Shown here: piece after piece, positions 8,993-17,590 of the stretch
Numbering within the stretch: the stretch's first letter is position 1
How the letters are laid out: each line of letters starts with the position of its first letter
Assembly (NCBI RefSeq): GCF_003202205.1
Contig: NZ_PDOG01000001.1
Span: forward strand, 926,459-990,458
Length of the DNA: 64,000 nt
Reading direction: 5' to 3'
Origin: Halomonas sp. LBP4
GTDB lineage: Bacteria > Pseudomonadota > Gammaproteobacteria > Pseudomonadales > Halomonadaceae
Made by a program: the position numbers and the translations under genes
Notes under the pieces: model-generated
Told to the model about the DNA's origin: nothing
Database searches by the model: none
What the model saw: only the letters and a program-made list of their open reading frames with translations

Positions 8993-10207
8993 TCAGCGCA
9001 CGAACAGCTGGCGCGGGAAGTCGGCCAGGGTCTCGGCGCCGGTCTCGGTGATCAGGATACTCTCGGTGATCTCGAGCCCCCACTCCTCCTCCCACAGCCC
9101 GGGCATGAAGTGGAAGGTCATCCCCGGCTTCAGGATGGTCTCGTCGGAGGGACGCAGGCTCATGGTGCGCTCGCCCCAGTCCGGCGGATAGCTGATGCCG
9201 ATGGAGTAGCCGCAGCGGGCGCCGCCGCGGTCGAAGCCGTACTTGTCCATGGCCGCGCCCAGCGCCATGGCGATGTCGGCGGTGCGATTGCCGGGCCTGG
9301 CCACCTCCAGGCCGTTCTCGATGCCCTCCAGCAGCGCCGACTCGGCGCGCACGAACTCCTGGGGCGGCCGGCCGAGGAACACCGTGCGCGACATGGGGGC
9401 ATGGTAGCGCTTGTAGACCCCGGCGATCTCGAAGAAGGTGCCCTCCCCCTCGCGGAAGGGGGTGTCGTCCCAGGTGAGGTGGGGCGCGGCGGCGTCCTTG
9501 CCGGTGGGCAGCATGGGCACGATGGCCGGGTAGTCGCCGCCGTAGACCCGGCCCGCCGGATCCGTCCAGCCCTCGATGCCGACCCGGTAGATCTCCGAGA
9601 CCAGCTTGCTCTTGGGCAGCCCCGGCTCGATCACCTCGAGGATGCGCGAGTGCATGCCCTCGACGATCTTCGCGGCGACGCGCATGTACTCGATCTCCTG
9701 GGGCGACTTGATGGCGCGGCACCAGTTGACCAGCCCATTGGCATCCAGGAAGCGCGCATGGGGCAGCTCGCGCAGCAGGCTCTGGTAGGCCTTGGCCGAG
9801 AAGTAGTAGTTGTCCATCTCCATGCCCACCACCCCCTGGTGCCAGCCACGGTCGGGCAGGATGGTCTGGGCGAGGTAGTCCATGGGGTGCATGTCCGGAT
9901 TCTGCACATAGTAATCCGGGTAGTAGGTGATGTTGTCCGGATCGATCCAGCAGGTCCGCAGTGCCCCGTTGGCGTCCATGCGCCGGCCGTACCACACCGG
10001 CTCACCCTCCAGGCCGACCAGCACGCACTGGTGGACGTAGAACGACCAGCCGTCGTAGCCGGTGAGCCAGGCCATGTTGGACGGGTCGCTGACGATCAGC
10101 ACGTCGATGCCCCGACTGGCCATCTCGGCGCGCACCTTCCACAGCCGGCTGGCGTATTCCTCACGAGTGAAGGGCAGGGAAACCTGAATCATGTGGCCAC
10201 TCGCCAT
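8993..10207 (-). CDS. doeA: DoeA, ectoine hydrolase (M24/creatinase-like)
   Basis: This 404-aa protein (399 aa if translation starts at the in-frame ATG at 10192; neither start has a strong ribosome-binding site) has the creatinase N-terminal domain followed by a pita-bread M24 fold. The usual M24 metal-binding aspartates are replaced (FFEIAGVYKRYHAPMSRTVF), as expected for a metal-independent creatinase-type amidinohydrolase rather than an aminopeptidase. DoeA opens the ectoine ring to N-alpha-acetyl-diaminobutyrate. It heads the minus-strand doe genes, and its start faces a MocR-type regulator across a ~200-base divergent promoter region with repeated operator boxes. Confidence 0.93.
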   Translation of the reverse strand: MASGHMIQVSLPFTREEYASRLWKVRAEMASRGIDVLIVSDPSNMAWLTGYDGWSFYVHQCVLVGLEGEPVWYGRRMDANGALRTCWIDPDNITYYPDYYVQNPDMHPMDYLAQTILPDRGWHQGVVGMEMDNYYFSAKAYQSLLRELPHARFLDANGLVNWCRAIKSPQEIEYMRVAAKIVEGMHSRILEVIEPGLPKSKLVSEIYRVGIEGWTDPAGRVYGGDYPAIVPMLPTGKDAAAPHLTWDDTPFREGEGTFFEIAGVYKRYHAPMSRTVFLGRPPQEFVRAESALLEGIENGLEVARPGNRTADIAMALGAAMDKYGFDRGGARCGYSIGISYPPDWGERTMSLRPSDETILKPGMTFHFMPGLWEEEWGLEITESILITETGAETLADFPRQLFVR

Positions 10208-10295
10208 CGCATCACCAAGAACCGGCCATCTTCCACCTGGGAGAGGGCCGGGCCGCAGGGGTAACGGTCACTGGCAAGGAGTGATCCCTCGTCGC

Positions 10296-10414
10296 GACAA
10301 TTGTCATGATGCTTTATGATGTGGACCATGACAATTGCCAGTCAATGCCGCTAGGCGGATACTAGCACCCCCCATTGGCTGGCGGTCAAAGGCTTTATTG
10401 CATCATGACAATTG
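10296..10414. promoter_or_regulatory. Putative MocR/EnuR operator: three CATGACAATTG boxes
   Basis: The divergent region between doeA and the MocR-type gene carries an 11-base box three times. It is inverted at 10299-10309 (inside GACAATTGTCATGATGC), direct at 10327-10337, and direct at 10404-10414. The last copy covers the chosen ATG (10405) of the regulator. The first copy also contains the 10-bp palindrome GACAATTGTC. Repeats of this type are expected for a MocR/GabR dimer controlling both directions and itself. Confidence 0.65.
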
Positions 10415-11811
10415 ATCTGACCCCCTACCTGACCGAGGCAGGCCCCAAGTACCTGGCCATCGCCCGGGCGCTATCGGAAGCGATCCGCCAGGGCGAACTC
10501 ACGCCGGGCACCCGACTGCCGCCCCATCGCCAGCTGGCCGAGACACTCGGCGTCAGCGTACAGACGGTGTCACGGGCCTACGCCCAGGCCGAGAAGATGG
10601 GGCTGGTCCAGGCCCGTGTCGGCAGCGGCACCTGGATCAACGCCCTGGACGATGCCCGGGAGTCGGCCTACCTGCGCGGCCACGAACCGCGCCACGAGCC
10701 CCTCTTGATCGACCTCTCCATCGCCCACCCGGTCTGCCCCCCGGGCCACCACCTGCGCTTTCGCCAGGCGCTGGCCGAGCTGGCCGAACACGCCAGTCCC
10801 GAGGTGATCACGGCCAACCGGCCGATCGCCGGGCTCCTGCACCAGCGCGAACGCGCCAGCACCTGGCTCGCCACTCGCCTCCGGGTGCCCGGGGATGTCG
10901 ACGACCTGATCCTCTGCAACGGTGCCGCTCACGGCCTGATGCTGGCGATCTCCACGGTGGTCCAGCACGGCGACCTGGTGCTTACCGAGGCGCTCACCGA
11001 TCACGGCCTGATCGCCCTGTCGCGCACCCTCGGCTTCCAGCTGCGCGGTGTGTCCATCGACGACGAAGGGGTGATCCCCGAAGCTCTCGACGTGGCCTGT
11101 CGCCGCTTCAAGCCCCGCGCCGTCTGCCTGACCCCCACCCAGCTCAACCCCACGGGCGCGACCATGAGCGAGGCGCGCCGCGATGCGGTGGCCGAGGTAC
11201 TCGAGCGACACGGGGTGTGGCTGATCGAGGACGATGTCCATGCCCTGCTGGAAGCACCGGGGCTGACGCCGCTGACCGCCCGGCTTCCCCAGCTCGGCTT
11301 CCACGTCACCAGCCTGACCAAGGTCACGGTGCCCGGACTGCGGGCGGGCTACCTGACGGTGCCCCGCGGCCAGTTGCACCACACCCTGCCGCGGATGCGC
11401 GCCACCACCTGGATGGCCACCCCGCTGGTCTTCGAGCTCGCCCACCTGTGGCTGGCGGACGGCAGCGTCGAGGCCCTGGCGGCCGAGCAGCGCGAGCTGC
11501 TCGGCCAGCGTCAGCGGCTCGCGGCCCGCCGGCTGGGCCGCCACCCCTTCGTCTCGCGCCCGAGCAGCCTGCACCTGTGGATCACCCTGCCCGGCGCCTG
11601 GCGCGCCGAGGAGCTCCAGCAGCATGCCGAGCAGGAGGGGCTGGCCATCACCACGGCGGTGCCCTTCATGGTGGAGCAGACCCCGCCGCCGCGGCGCATC
11701 CGCGTCAGTCTCGGCGCCGAACCCGACATCGCCCGGCTCGACGAGGGCCTGGCTCGCCTGGCCGGCTTGCTCGACGAGGCGCCACCGCCCATGATGCAGA
11801 TCGTGTACTGA
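10405..11811 (+). CDS. MocR/GabR-type transcriptional regulator with aminotransferase domain (EnuR-like)
   Basis: The 468-aa protein joins an N-terminal GntR winged helix (LPPHRQLAETLGVSVQTVSR) to a fold-type I aminotransferase domain. The PLP lysine lies in SLTKVTVPGLRAGYL. Members of this class use PLP adducts of amines as signals. EnuR, the regulator of ectoine catabolism in many proteobacteria, is a MocR protein sensing diaminobutyrate derivatives, and the divergent position next to doeA suggests the same job here. The start at 10405 (MTIDLTPYL) gives a normal GntR N-terminus; an upstream in-frame start at 10375 adds ten unusual residues. Together with DoeX, this locus would have two regulators of different families. 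Confidence 0.85.
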   Translation: MTIDLTPYLTEAGPKYLAIARALSEAIRQGELTPGTRLPPHRQLAETLGVSVQTVSRAYAQAEKMGLVQARVGSGTWINALDDARESAYLRGHEPRHEPLLIDLSIAHPVCPPGHHLRFRQALAELAEHASPEVITANRPIAGLLHQRERASTWLATRLRVPGDVDDLILCNGAAHGLMLAISTVVQHGDLVLTEALTDHGLIALSRTLGFQLRGVSIDDEGVIPEALDVACRRFKPRAVCLTPTQLNPTGATMSEARRDAVAEVLERHGVWLIEDDVHALLEAPGLTPLTARLPQLGFHVTSLTKVTVPGLRAGYLTVPRGQLHHTLPRMRATTWMATPLVFELAHLWLADGSVEALAAEQRELLGQRQRLAARRLGRHPFVSRPSSLHLWITLPGAWRAEELQQHAEQEGLAITTAVPFMVEQTPPPRRIRVSLGAEPDIARLDEGLARLAGLLDEAPPPMMQIVY

Positions 11812-11841
11812 ACCCACCGCGACTCAGCAGAGGGAGCCGGC

Positions 11842-12777
11842 ATGCGCGTATTGCTCCATATCGACGACGCCGAGACCTGGCGCGATGCGCTGGCCCAGCG
11901 CCTGCCGGATGCCGAGATCGTCACCAGTGACGCCCCCGCCGAGGAGCGCCGCGACATGGACTACCTGGCGGTCTGGAAGCCGCCAGCCGAGCTGCTGCGC
12001 GAACAGACCCGGCTCAAGGGCATCGTCAACCTGGGGGCCGGGGTCGATGCCCTGCTGGACAATCCCGGCCTGCCCGAGGGCGTGCCGATCGTCAAGCTGC
12101 GCGACGCCGGCATGAGTGATCTGATCGGCGACTATGTGCGCTATGGCGTGCTGCACTTCCAGCGCGACTTCGACCGCTACCGCCGCCAGCAGGCGCGCCA
12201 CCAATGGCGTGAACACGCCGTGGTCGACAAGAGCGACTGGCCGGTGGGGGTGCTGGGCCTCGGCGCCATCGGCGCCAAGGTGGCCGGCATGATCGCCGCC
12301 GACGGTTTCCCGGTGCACGGCTGGAGCCGCTCGCCCAAGACGCTCGAGGCCGTCACCTGCCACCATGGCGACGACGGTCTCGTCGAGCTGCTCGGCCAGG
12401 TCCACACCCTGGTGCTGCTGCTGCCCGACACCCGGGAGACCCGTCATGTCATCGACGCCGAGGCCCTGGCCGCGCTGCCCGAGGGGGCCAGCCTGATCAA
12501 TCCCGGCCGCGGCACCCTGATCGACGAGCGAGCCCTGCTCGCGGCCCTGGGGGAAGGCGAGCAGGAGGGCCGGCTGCGCGGCGCCATCCTCGACGCCTTC
12601 CCCGAGGAGCCCCTGCCGGCCGACAGCCCCCTCTGGTCGCATCCCCGGGTCTGGGTCACGCCCCACATGGCCGGGCCGACACCGCTCTCGGCGGCACTGG
12701 ACCAGGTGGCCGAGGCGCTGCGCGCCTTCGAGGCCGGTGAGTCACTCGACACCGTGGATCCCGACGCCGGCTATTGA
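11842..12777 (+). CDS. D-2-hydroxyacid dehydrogenase (GhrA-like glyoxylate/hydroxypyruvate reductase)
   Basis: The 311-aa protein has the D-isomer-specific 2-hydroxyacid dehydrogenase layout. The NAD(P) Rossmann motif is GVLGLGAIGAKVA, the catalytic Arg region NLGAGVDALLD, the Glu region EGASLINPGRGTLIDE, and the catalytic His lies in VTPHMAGPTP. The sequence is closest in style to GhrA-type glyoxylate/hydroxypyruvate reductases, which use NADPH. It lies 30 bases after the MocR gene on the same strand and is probably co-transcribed with it. A link to ectoine breakdown is not obvious. Confidence 0.85.
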   Translation: MRVLLHIDDAETWRDALAQRLPDAEIVTSDAPAEERRDMDYLAVWKPPAELLREQTRLKGIVNLGAGVDALLDNPGLPEGVPIVKLRDAGMSDLIGDYVRYGVLHFQRDFDRYRRQQARHQWREHAVVDKSDWPVGVLGLGAIGAKVAGMIAADGFPVHGWSRSPKTLEAVTCHHGDDGLVELLGQVHTLVLLLPDTRETRHVIDAEALAALPEGASLINPGRGTLIDERALLAALGEGEQEGRLRGAILDAFPEEPLPADSPLWSHPRVWVTPHMAGPTPLSAALDQVAEALRAFEAGESLDTVDPDAGY

Positions 12778-12867
12778 ACCTCCGGAACCTTGACCTCATC
12801 CCTACAAGAAAGGCGACACAGGCGATAGGCTGGAAGTGATACCCATCGACCTCCCTGGAGGTGCACG

Positions 12868-13434
12868 ATGACTAGGCAAGTGGACTATGGCCCCCATGAC
12901 GCCCTGCTGGTCGTGGACATGCAGAACGACTTCTGCGAGGGCGGCGCCCTGGCCGTGAGCGGTGGTGCCGCCCTGGTGCCGGGCATCAACGCCGAGATCG
13001 ACGCGGCCCGGCGTGGCGGTGCCCTGGTGGTCGCCTCCCGTGACTGGCACCCCGTCGACCACGTCAGCTTCGCGCACCGCGGCGGCCCCTGGCCGATACA
13101 CTGCGTCCAGGACACCGAGGGCGCGGCCTTCCACCCCGACCTCGCCCTCCCCGAGGGCACCATCCGGGTCAGCAAGGCCACGGCCTTCGACCGCGACGCC
13201 TACTCCGCCTTCGACGGCACCGGACTCGCCGACTACCTGAAGGAGAAGGGCGTCGAACGGGTGGTCGTCTGCGGCCTGGCCCTGGACGTCTGCGTCAGGG
13301 CGACGGCCCTGGCGGCCCGCCAGGCCGGCTTCGCCACCCTGCTGCTGGGGAACCTGAGCGCGGCGGTGGATGCGCAGGCCGGCGAGGCCTGTCGACGCGA
13401 GTTCGAAACCGCCGGCATCGAGGTCCATCCATGA
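12868..13434 (+). CDS. pncA: Nicotinamidase
   Basis: The 188-aa isochorismatase-superfamily protein has the nicotinamidase signature: catalytic Asp17 in LLVVDMQNDFCEGG, the metal site DWHPVDHVSF, Lys in RVSKATAFDRD, and the nucleophilic Cys in VCGLALDVCVRATAL. It deamidates nicotinamide to nicotinate. A GGAGGT site precedes the ATG. The TGA overlaps the ATG of pncB (ATGA at 13431-13434), which couples it to the next step of the NAD salvage pathway. Confidence 0.95.
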   Translation: MTRQVDYGPHDALLVVDMQNDFCEGGALAVSGGAALVPGINAEIDAARRGGALVVASRDWHPVDHVSFAHRGGPWPIHCVQDTEGAAFHPDLALPEGTIRVSKATAFDRDAYSAFDGTGLADYLKEKGVERVVVCGLALDVCVRATALAARQAGFATLLLGNLSAAVDAQAGEACRREFETAGIEVHP

Positions 13435-14777
13435 GCGAGCCGATTCCCGTCCAGGTCGACGACAGCGACCTGGCCCTGCTCACCGACCTCTACCAGCTCA
13501 CCATGCTCCAGGCCTACTGGAAGGAGCAGATGCACGAGCAGGCCACCTTCAGCCTCTACTTCCGCAAGCTGCCGCCGACCCGGCGCTTCATGCTCGCCTG
13601 CGGCCAGCAGCATGCCGCCGCCCTGGCCAGCCGGATCCGCTTCACGCCGTCGGCGCTTACGCGGCTGGCCGGCACCGGGAAGTTCGACGATGCCTTCCTC
13701 GACTGGCTCGCCGGCTGGCGCTTCAGCGGCGATATCTGGACCCTGCCCGAGGGCACCCCGGTGTTCCAGAACGAACCCTTCATGGAGGTGGACGCCCCCA
13801 TCGCCGAGGCCCAACTGCTCGAGAGCCTGATCATGAACCTGGTACAGCTCGAGACGGTGCTGGCCTCCAAGGCGGTGCGCATCGTGATGGCGGCCCGCGA
13901 CCGCCCGGTGGTCGACTTCGGCCTGCGCCGCATGCACGGGGTCGACGCCGCCGTACGCGGCGTGCGCGCCTACCGCACGGCCGGGCTGGCCGGCACCAGC
14001 AATGTGCTCGGCGGCCTGCGCCACGACCTGGCACTCAACGGCACCATGGCCCACAGCTACATCCTCGCCCACGACGACGAACACGCGGCCTTTCGCGCCT
14101 TCGCTCGCCACTATCCCGGCACTACCCTGCTGGTGGACACCCACGACACCCTGGAAGGGGTACGCAAGGTGATCGAGCTGATGCGTGACGATCCCGGGGT
14201 GCGGGTGAGTGCCATCCGGCTCGACTCCGGCGACCTGGGCGAACTGGCCAAGGGGGCCCGCGCCCTGCTCGACGAGGCCGGTCATCCCGAGGTGAAGATC
14301 GTCGCCAGCAGCGGGCTCGACGAGTACAAGATCGACGACCTGCTCGAGGACGACGCCCCCATCGACGCCTTCGGCGTGGGCACCGAGATGGGGGTCTCGG
14401 CGGACGCCCCGGTGATCGACCTCTCCTACAAGCTGGTGGAGTTCGCCGGCACTCCCCGGGTCAAGCACTCGCCCGGCAAGATCAACCTGCCGGCGCGCAA
14501 GCAGCTCTATCGTCGCCTGGACGCCGACGGACACTATGCGGGCGACGTCATCGCCCTGCGTGACGAACCGATCGAGGAGGGCGAGCCGCTGCTGGCGCCG
14601 CTGGTGCGGGGGGGCCGGATCGATGAGGCGGCACTGGCCCGGGCGGACCAGGCCCGGGAGCGGGTGCGGGACGCCCTCGAGCACCTGCCCGGCGAAGTGA
14701 GGAGCCTGGCATCCGGCAAGAGTGGCTACCCGGTCGAACTCAGCCCGGGGCTGAAGCGCCTCCAGTCGTCGACCTGA
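13431..14777 (+). CDS. pncB: Nicotinate phosphoribosyltransferase
   Basis: The 448-aa protein matches nicotinate phosphoribosyltransferase: LLTDLYQLTMLQAYW at the N-terminus, FGLRRMHG, TMAHSYI (phosphorylated-His region), DTHDT, IRLDSGDLGEL and FGVGTEMG for PRPP and substrate binding. It converts nicotinate and PRPP to nicotinate mononucleotide with ATP. Its start overlaps the pncA stop by four bases, giving an operon for nicotinamide salvage. Confidence 0.95.
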   Translation: MSEPIPVQVDDSDLALLTDLYQLTMLQAYWKEQMHEQATFSLYFRKLPPTRRFMLACGQQHAAALASRIRFTPSALTRLAGTGKFDDAFLDWLAGWRFSGDIWTLPEGTPVFQNEPFMEVDAPIAEAQLLESLIMNLVQLETVLASKAVRIVMAARDRPVVDFGLRRMHGVDAAVRGVRAYRTAGLAGTSNVLGGLRHDLALNGTMAHSYILAHDDEHAAFRAFARHYPGTTLLVDTHDTLEGVRKVIELMRDDPGVRVSAIRLDSGDLGELAKGARALLDEAGHPEVKIVASSGLDEYKIDDLLEDDAPIDAFGVGTEMGVSADAPVIDLSYKLVEFAGTPRVKHSPGKINLPARKQLYRRLDADGHYAGDVIALRDEPIEEGEPLLAPLVRGGRIDEAALARADQARERVRDALEHLPGEVRSLASGKSGYPVELSPGLKRLQSST

Positions 14778-14835
14778 TCCCTTCCGACCATCGAGGTGGG
14801 GGACTCGGTCGTCCCGACCACGACGATGCCCCAGC

Positions 14836-15393
14836 CTACAGCAGCGCGTCGAACTGGCTGAGCCAGGCCGGATGCGCCGGCCAGGCGGGCGCCGTGACCA
14901 GCTTGCCGCTCGACACGGCCTGGTCGACCTCGATCTCGGCATAGTCGCCGCCGGCCAGGCGGACTTCCGGCGCGCAGGCCGGGTAGGCCGAGACCCGGCG
15001 CCCCTCCAGCGACACCGCCGCCGCCAGCAGCTGGGCACCGTGGCAGATCGCGGCGACCGGCTTTTCATGCTCGAAGAAGTGACGAACCATCTCCAGTACC
15101 CGCTCGTCGAGGCGCAGGTACTCCGGGGCACGCCCACCGGGGACCACCAGGCCATCGTAGTCGGCCACCTCGACCTCGGCGAAGGTGGCGTTCAGGGTGA
15201 AGTCGTGCCCCGGCTTCTCGGTGTAGGTCTGGTCGCCCTCGAAGTCGTGGATGGCCGTACGTATCCGGTCCCCCTCGCGCTTCTCCGGGCAGACGGCATC
15301 GACCTCGTGCCCCATGGCCTGCAACGCCTGGAAGGGCACCATGATCTCGTAGTCCTCGACGAAGTCACCGGCAATCAGCAAGAGTCTGGCCAT
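14836..15393 (-). CDS. DJ-1/PfpI family protein
   Basis: The 185-aa class I glutamine-amidotransferase-like protein has the DJ-1/PfpI nucleophile elbow [10 protein letters not shown] (the Cys flanked by Ile and His) and the upstream acidic residue in the GDFVEDYEI segment. PfpI-type members are described as stress proteins, glyoxalase III or deglycase-like enzymes; the exact activity here is not decidable. It converges with pncB and stands alone. Confidence 0.85.
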   Translation of the reverse strand: MARLLLIAGDFVEDYEIMVPFQALQAMGHEVDAVCPEKREGDRIRTAIHDFEGDQTYTEKPGHDFTLNATFAEVEVADYDGLVVPGGRAPEYLRLDERVLEMVRHFFEHEKPVAAICHGAQLLAAAVSLEGRRVSAYPACAPEVRLAGGDYAEIEVDQAVSSGKLVTAPAWPAHPAWLSQFDALL

Positions 15394-15580
15394 GGGAAGG
15401 TCCTCCGTGTGAAGGGTCGTGACGGAACTGTCGCGACCTGCAGGCAGAAGCGTAGCAGCCCGTCGACCACCCCGCCCGAGCGTGCAACAAGGGTGCAGCG
15501 GGGAACCGGAACCGTGCTCCGCGGTTCACAGCCCTGTTGCCTCAACCCACTGCCGTGCCACTGCCACGGGGAGACCCGCC

Positions 15581-16291
15581 ATGCCCCACCCTTCGAGTCT
15601 TCTGTCCCCCTTGCTGCTCCTGCTGCTGACCCTGACGCCGGCGGTCCCCTCCGGAGCACACGCGGCGGCTCCTGGCAAGCAGGCAGCGGCGCTCGAGCAC
15701 GGCGCGGAACCCCGGCCCTTCACCGCCAGCTACCGGCTGGAGGTGCGTGGCTGGCCCAGCGCCACCATCGAGCATCGCTTGACCCGCGAAGGTGGCCACT
15801 GGCAGAGCCGCATGCGTGCCGCCATCGCCGTGGCCCGGGGCAGCGAACGCAGCCGCTTCATCATCACGCCGGACGGGGTGCGCTCGGTGAACTATGCCAG
15901 CGGCTACTCGCTGTTGGGCATCGGTGGCGACTACCGGCTCGGCAGCGACGAACTGGCCGAGCGACCGGACCGCCAGACCGCCCTGTTCGAGCTGTCGCGC
16001 CGCGCCCTCACCGGCGACTGCCAGGACGCCGCCTGTCGGCTCGACTACCAGGATCACCGCGGCCGCGGGGAGCGGCTCGACTACCGGGTGCTCGACCGCG
16101 AGACGCTCGCCCTGCCCGCCGGGGAGTTCGAAGCCGTCAGGGTCGAGGCCAGCGACCCCGAGAAGCCCCAGCGCCGGCTGCTGTTCAGTTTCCACCCCGA
16201 GTACCCCGGACTGCTGCTGGCGGTGGAATACCACCGCGACGGCAAGCGCCAGAGCCGTCTGTCGCTGACCGAGCTGGCCCGGGCCGACTGA
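15581..16291 (+). CDS. DUF3108-containing periplasmic protein
   Basis: The 236-aa protein starts with a clear signal peptide (hydrophobic LLSPLLLLLLTLTPAVPS, cleavage near AHA). The mature part has the DUF3108 pattern: FTASYRLEVRGWPSATIEHRL near the N-terminus and LDYRVLDRETLALPAGEFEAV in the middle, suggesting a beta-rich envelope protein. The start at 15581 follows GGGGAG at a good distance; the frame stays open to 15419 but those codons lack such a site. The function of the family is unknown. Confidence 0.75.
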   Translation: MPHPSSLLSPLLLLLLTLTPAVPSGAHAAAPGKQAAALEHGAEPRPFTASYRLEVRGWPSATIEHRLTREGGHWQSRMRAAIAVARGSERSRFIITPDGVRSVNYASGYSLLGIGGDYRLGSDELAERPDRQTALFELSRRALTGDCQDAACRLDYQDHRGRGERLDYRVLDRETLALPAGEFEAVRVEASDPEKPQRRLLFSFHPEYPGLLLAVEYHRDGKRQSRLSLTELARAD

Positions 16292-16408
16292 CATTCATGT
16301 CGCTGATCCCCCATTCGGGAAAAGCCGTTCCCCTCTCCCGCGGGCTTCTCTAGAGTAACGGGCCTCACGGCCGCCGACGGCGGCCCTATTGCCGGGAAGG
16401 GAGTCTCG

Positions 16409-17350
16409 ATGCTGTCCGGTCTGCTGATCGTGCTGTTGCCGTTGGTGCTGGGCTATCTGGTGCCGGTTCGCCATGCCCGGGCCATGGCCCTGATCAATCA
16501 CGGGGTGAACGCCTCGGTCTACGTGATCCTGCTGCTGATGGGGGTGAGCCTCGCCGGACTCGAGGACCTCGCCAGCCAACTCTCGCGCCTGGGCGGTCAG
16601 GCCCTGCAGCTGTTCGCGGTGATCAGCATCCTGAACCTGGCAGGCCTGTGGTGGCTCTCCCGGCGGCTCGGCCTGCGTGCGGCTCCGTCGCGGGTGGTGC
16701 CCGGCGCGCCCACCAGCAAGCTGGCCGCCATTGCCGGCTCGCTCGCGTTGGTGGGCGTGGTGGTGCTGGGCGTGCTGCTGGGCCTGGCCGGCGGCGGCCT
16801 GGCCGGCGGCGGCCTGGCCGGCGCGGCGCTGTTCGCCCGGGCCGAGACCCTCGCCGAGTGGGTGCTCTACGCCCTGCTCGCGCTGATCGGCTGCCAGTTG
16901 CGCAACTCCGGCATGCCCCTGCGGCAGATCCTGCTCAATCGCTTCGGCCTGGCCATCGCCACGGTGCTGGCCGTGACCTCGCTCGCCGGCGGCCTGCTGG
17001 CCGCCCCCCTGCTCGACCTGGCCTGGAACGAGGGACTGGCCATGGCCGCCGGCTTCGGCTGGTATTCGCTCTCGGGGATCCTGATCGGCGACCGGCTCGG
17101 GCCCCTGCTCGGTGGGGTGGCCTTCTTCAACGACCTGACCCGGGAGCTGCTCGCCTTCGTGCTGATCCCGCTGGTGATCCGCCGCCACGCGGCACTCGCC
17201 ATCGGCTACGGCGGCGCCACCTCCATGGACTTCACCCTACCGGTGATCCAGCAGCACGGCGGCGTGGCCTGCGTGCCCATCGCCGTGGTCAGCGGCTTCA
17301 TGCTGTCGCTGCTGTCGCCGCCGCTGATTCTGTTCCTGCTCTCCCTATGA
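16409..17350 (+). CDS. lysO: LysO-family lysine exporter
   Basis: The 313-aa, highly hydrophobic protein of about eight membrane segments resembles LysO (YbjE), the inner-membrane lysine exporter. The C-terminal part contains FGWYSLSGILIGDRLGPLLG, the FFNDLTRELLAF segment and YGGATSMDFTLPVI, which are family hallmarks. A glycine-rich loop (GLAGG repeated, about residues 125-138) is encoded by a 15-bp tandem repeat. It stands alone on the plus strand behind a GGGAG site. Confidence 0.87.
   Translation: MLSGLLIVLLPLVLGYLVPVRHARAMALINHGVNASVYVILLLMGVSLAGLEDLASQLSRLGGQALQLFAVISILNLAGLWWLSRRLGLRAAPSRVVPGAPTSKLAAIAGSLALVGVVVLGVLLGLAGGGLAGGGLAGAALFARAETLAEWVLYALLALIGCQLRNSGMPLRQILLNRFGLAIATVLAVTSLAGGLLAAPLLDLAWNEGLAMAAGFGWYSLSGILIGDRLGPLLGGVAFFNDLTRELLAFVLIPLVIRRHAALAIGYGGATSMDFTLPVIQQHGGVACVPIAVVSGFMLSLLSPPLILFLLSL
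16781..16822 (+). repeat. 15-bp coding tandem repeat in lysO
   Basis: GGCCTGGCCGGCGGC occurs twice in full and a third time as 12 bases. Because the unit is a multiple of three it keeps frame and encodes GLAGG-GLAGG-GLAG in a loop or membrane edge. Copy-number change here would lengthen the loop without a frameshift. Confidence 0.75.
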
Positions 17351-17380
17351 TGGGCGGCCTCCAACCGCCGGCGCCCTCTG

Positions 17381-17450
17381 CCCGTAGCCCGTAGCCCGTG
17401 GCCCGTGGCCCGTAGCCCGTAGCTCGTAGCTCGTAGCTCGTAGCTCGTTA
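17381..17450. repeat. Ten-copy heptamer tandem repeat upstream of aglE
   Basis: Ten contiguous 7-base units run without interruption: CCCGTAG, CCCGTGG and CTCGTAG variants in blocks (2, 2, 2, then 4, the last unit with one substitution). The array ends eight bases before the conserved promoter block at 17458. Slippage could change the distance between upstream DNA and the aglE promoter. Confidence 0.85.
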
Positions 17451-17452
17451 GC

Positions 17453-17494
17453 CCAAAGTCTAGGTTGAACTTCGCGCCACGAAACGGCTAACTG
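17453..17494 (+). promoter_or_regulatory. Probable aglE promoter
   Basis: CCAAAGTCTAGGTTG (17453-17467) matches 14 of 15 bases of the block upstream of the second binding-protein gene (23771-23785). It contains a -35-like TTGAAC at 17465-17470. A -10-like TAACTG lies at 17489-17494, 18 bases downstream. The palindromic operator begins just beyond it. Confidence 0.5.
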
Positions 17495-17502
17495 GGCGCC
17501 AC

Positions 17503-17524
17503 TGAACTTAATCGTTTAAGTTCA
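17503..17524. promoter_or_regulatory. LacI-type operator of aglE
   Basis: TGAACTTAATCGTTTAAGTTCA is a 22-bp near-perfect palindrome with a central CG (10 of 11 positions pair), typical of LacI-family operators. It lies just past the predicted -10, so a bound repressor would block initiation. Similar boxes occur at 23820-23835 and 26976-26989. Confidence 0.75.
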
Positions 17525-17590
17525 CGCGATGACTGGCACCACCGACAGCCCTATCCATACTCAAAACAACAAGCCGACGAGGAAACCACC

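Noticed and set aside
13233..15155. 640-codon minus-strand frame across pncA-pncB
   Set aside because: It covers two strongly recognised plus-strand genes and shows no protein family features.
17381..17450. Heptamer array considered as a CRISPR or phage attachment remnant
   Set aside because: Units are contiguous 7-mers without spacers, so it is a simple tandem repeat.
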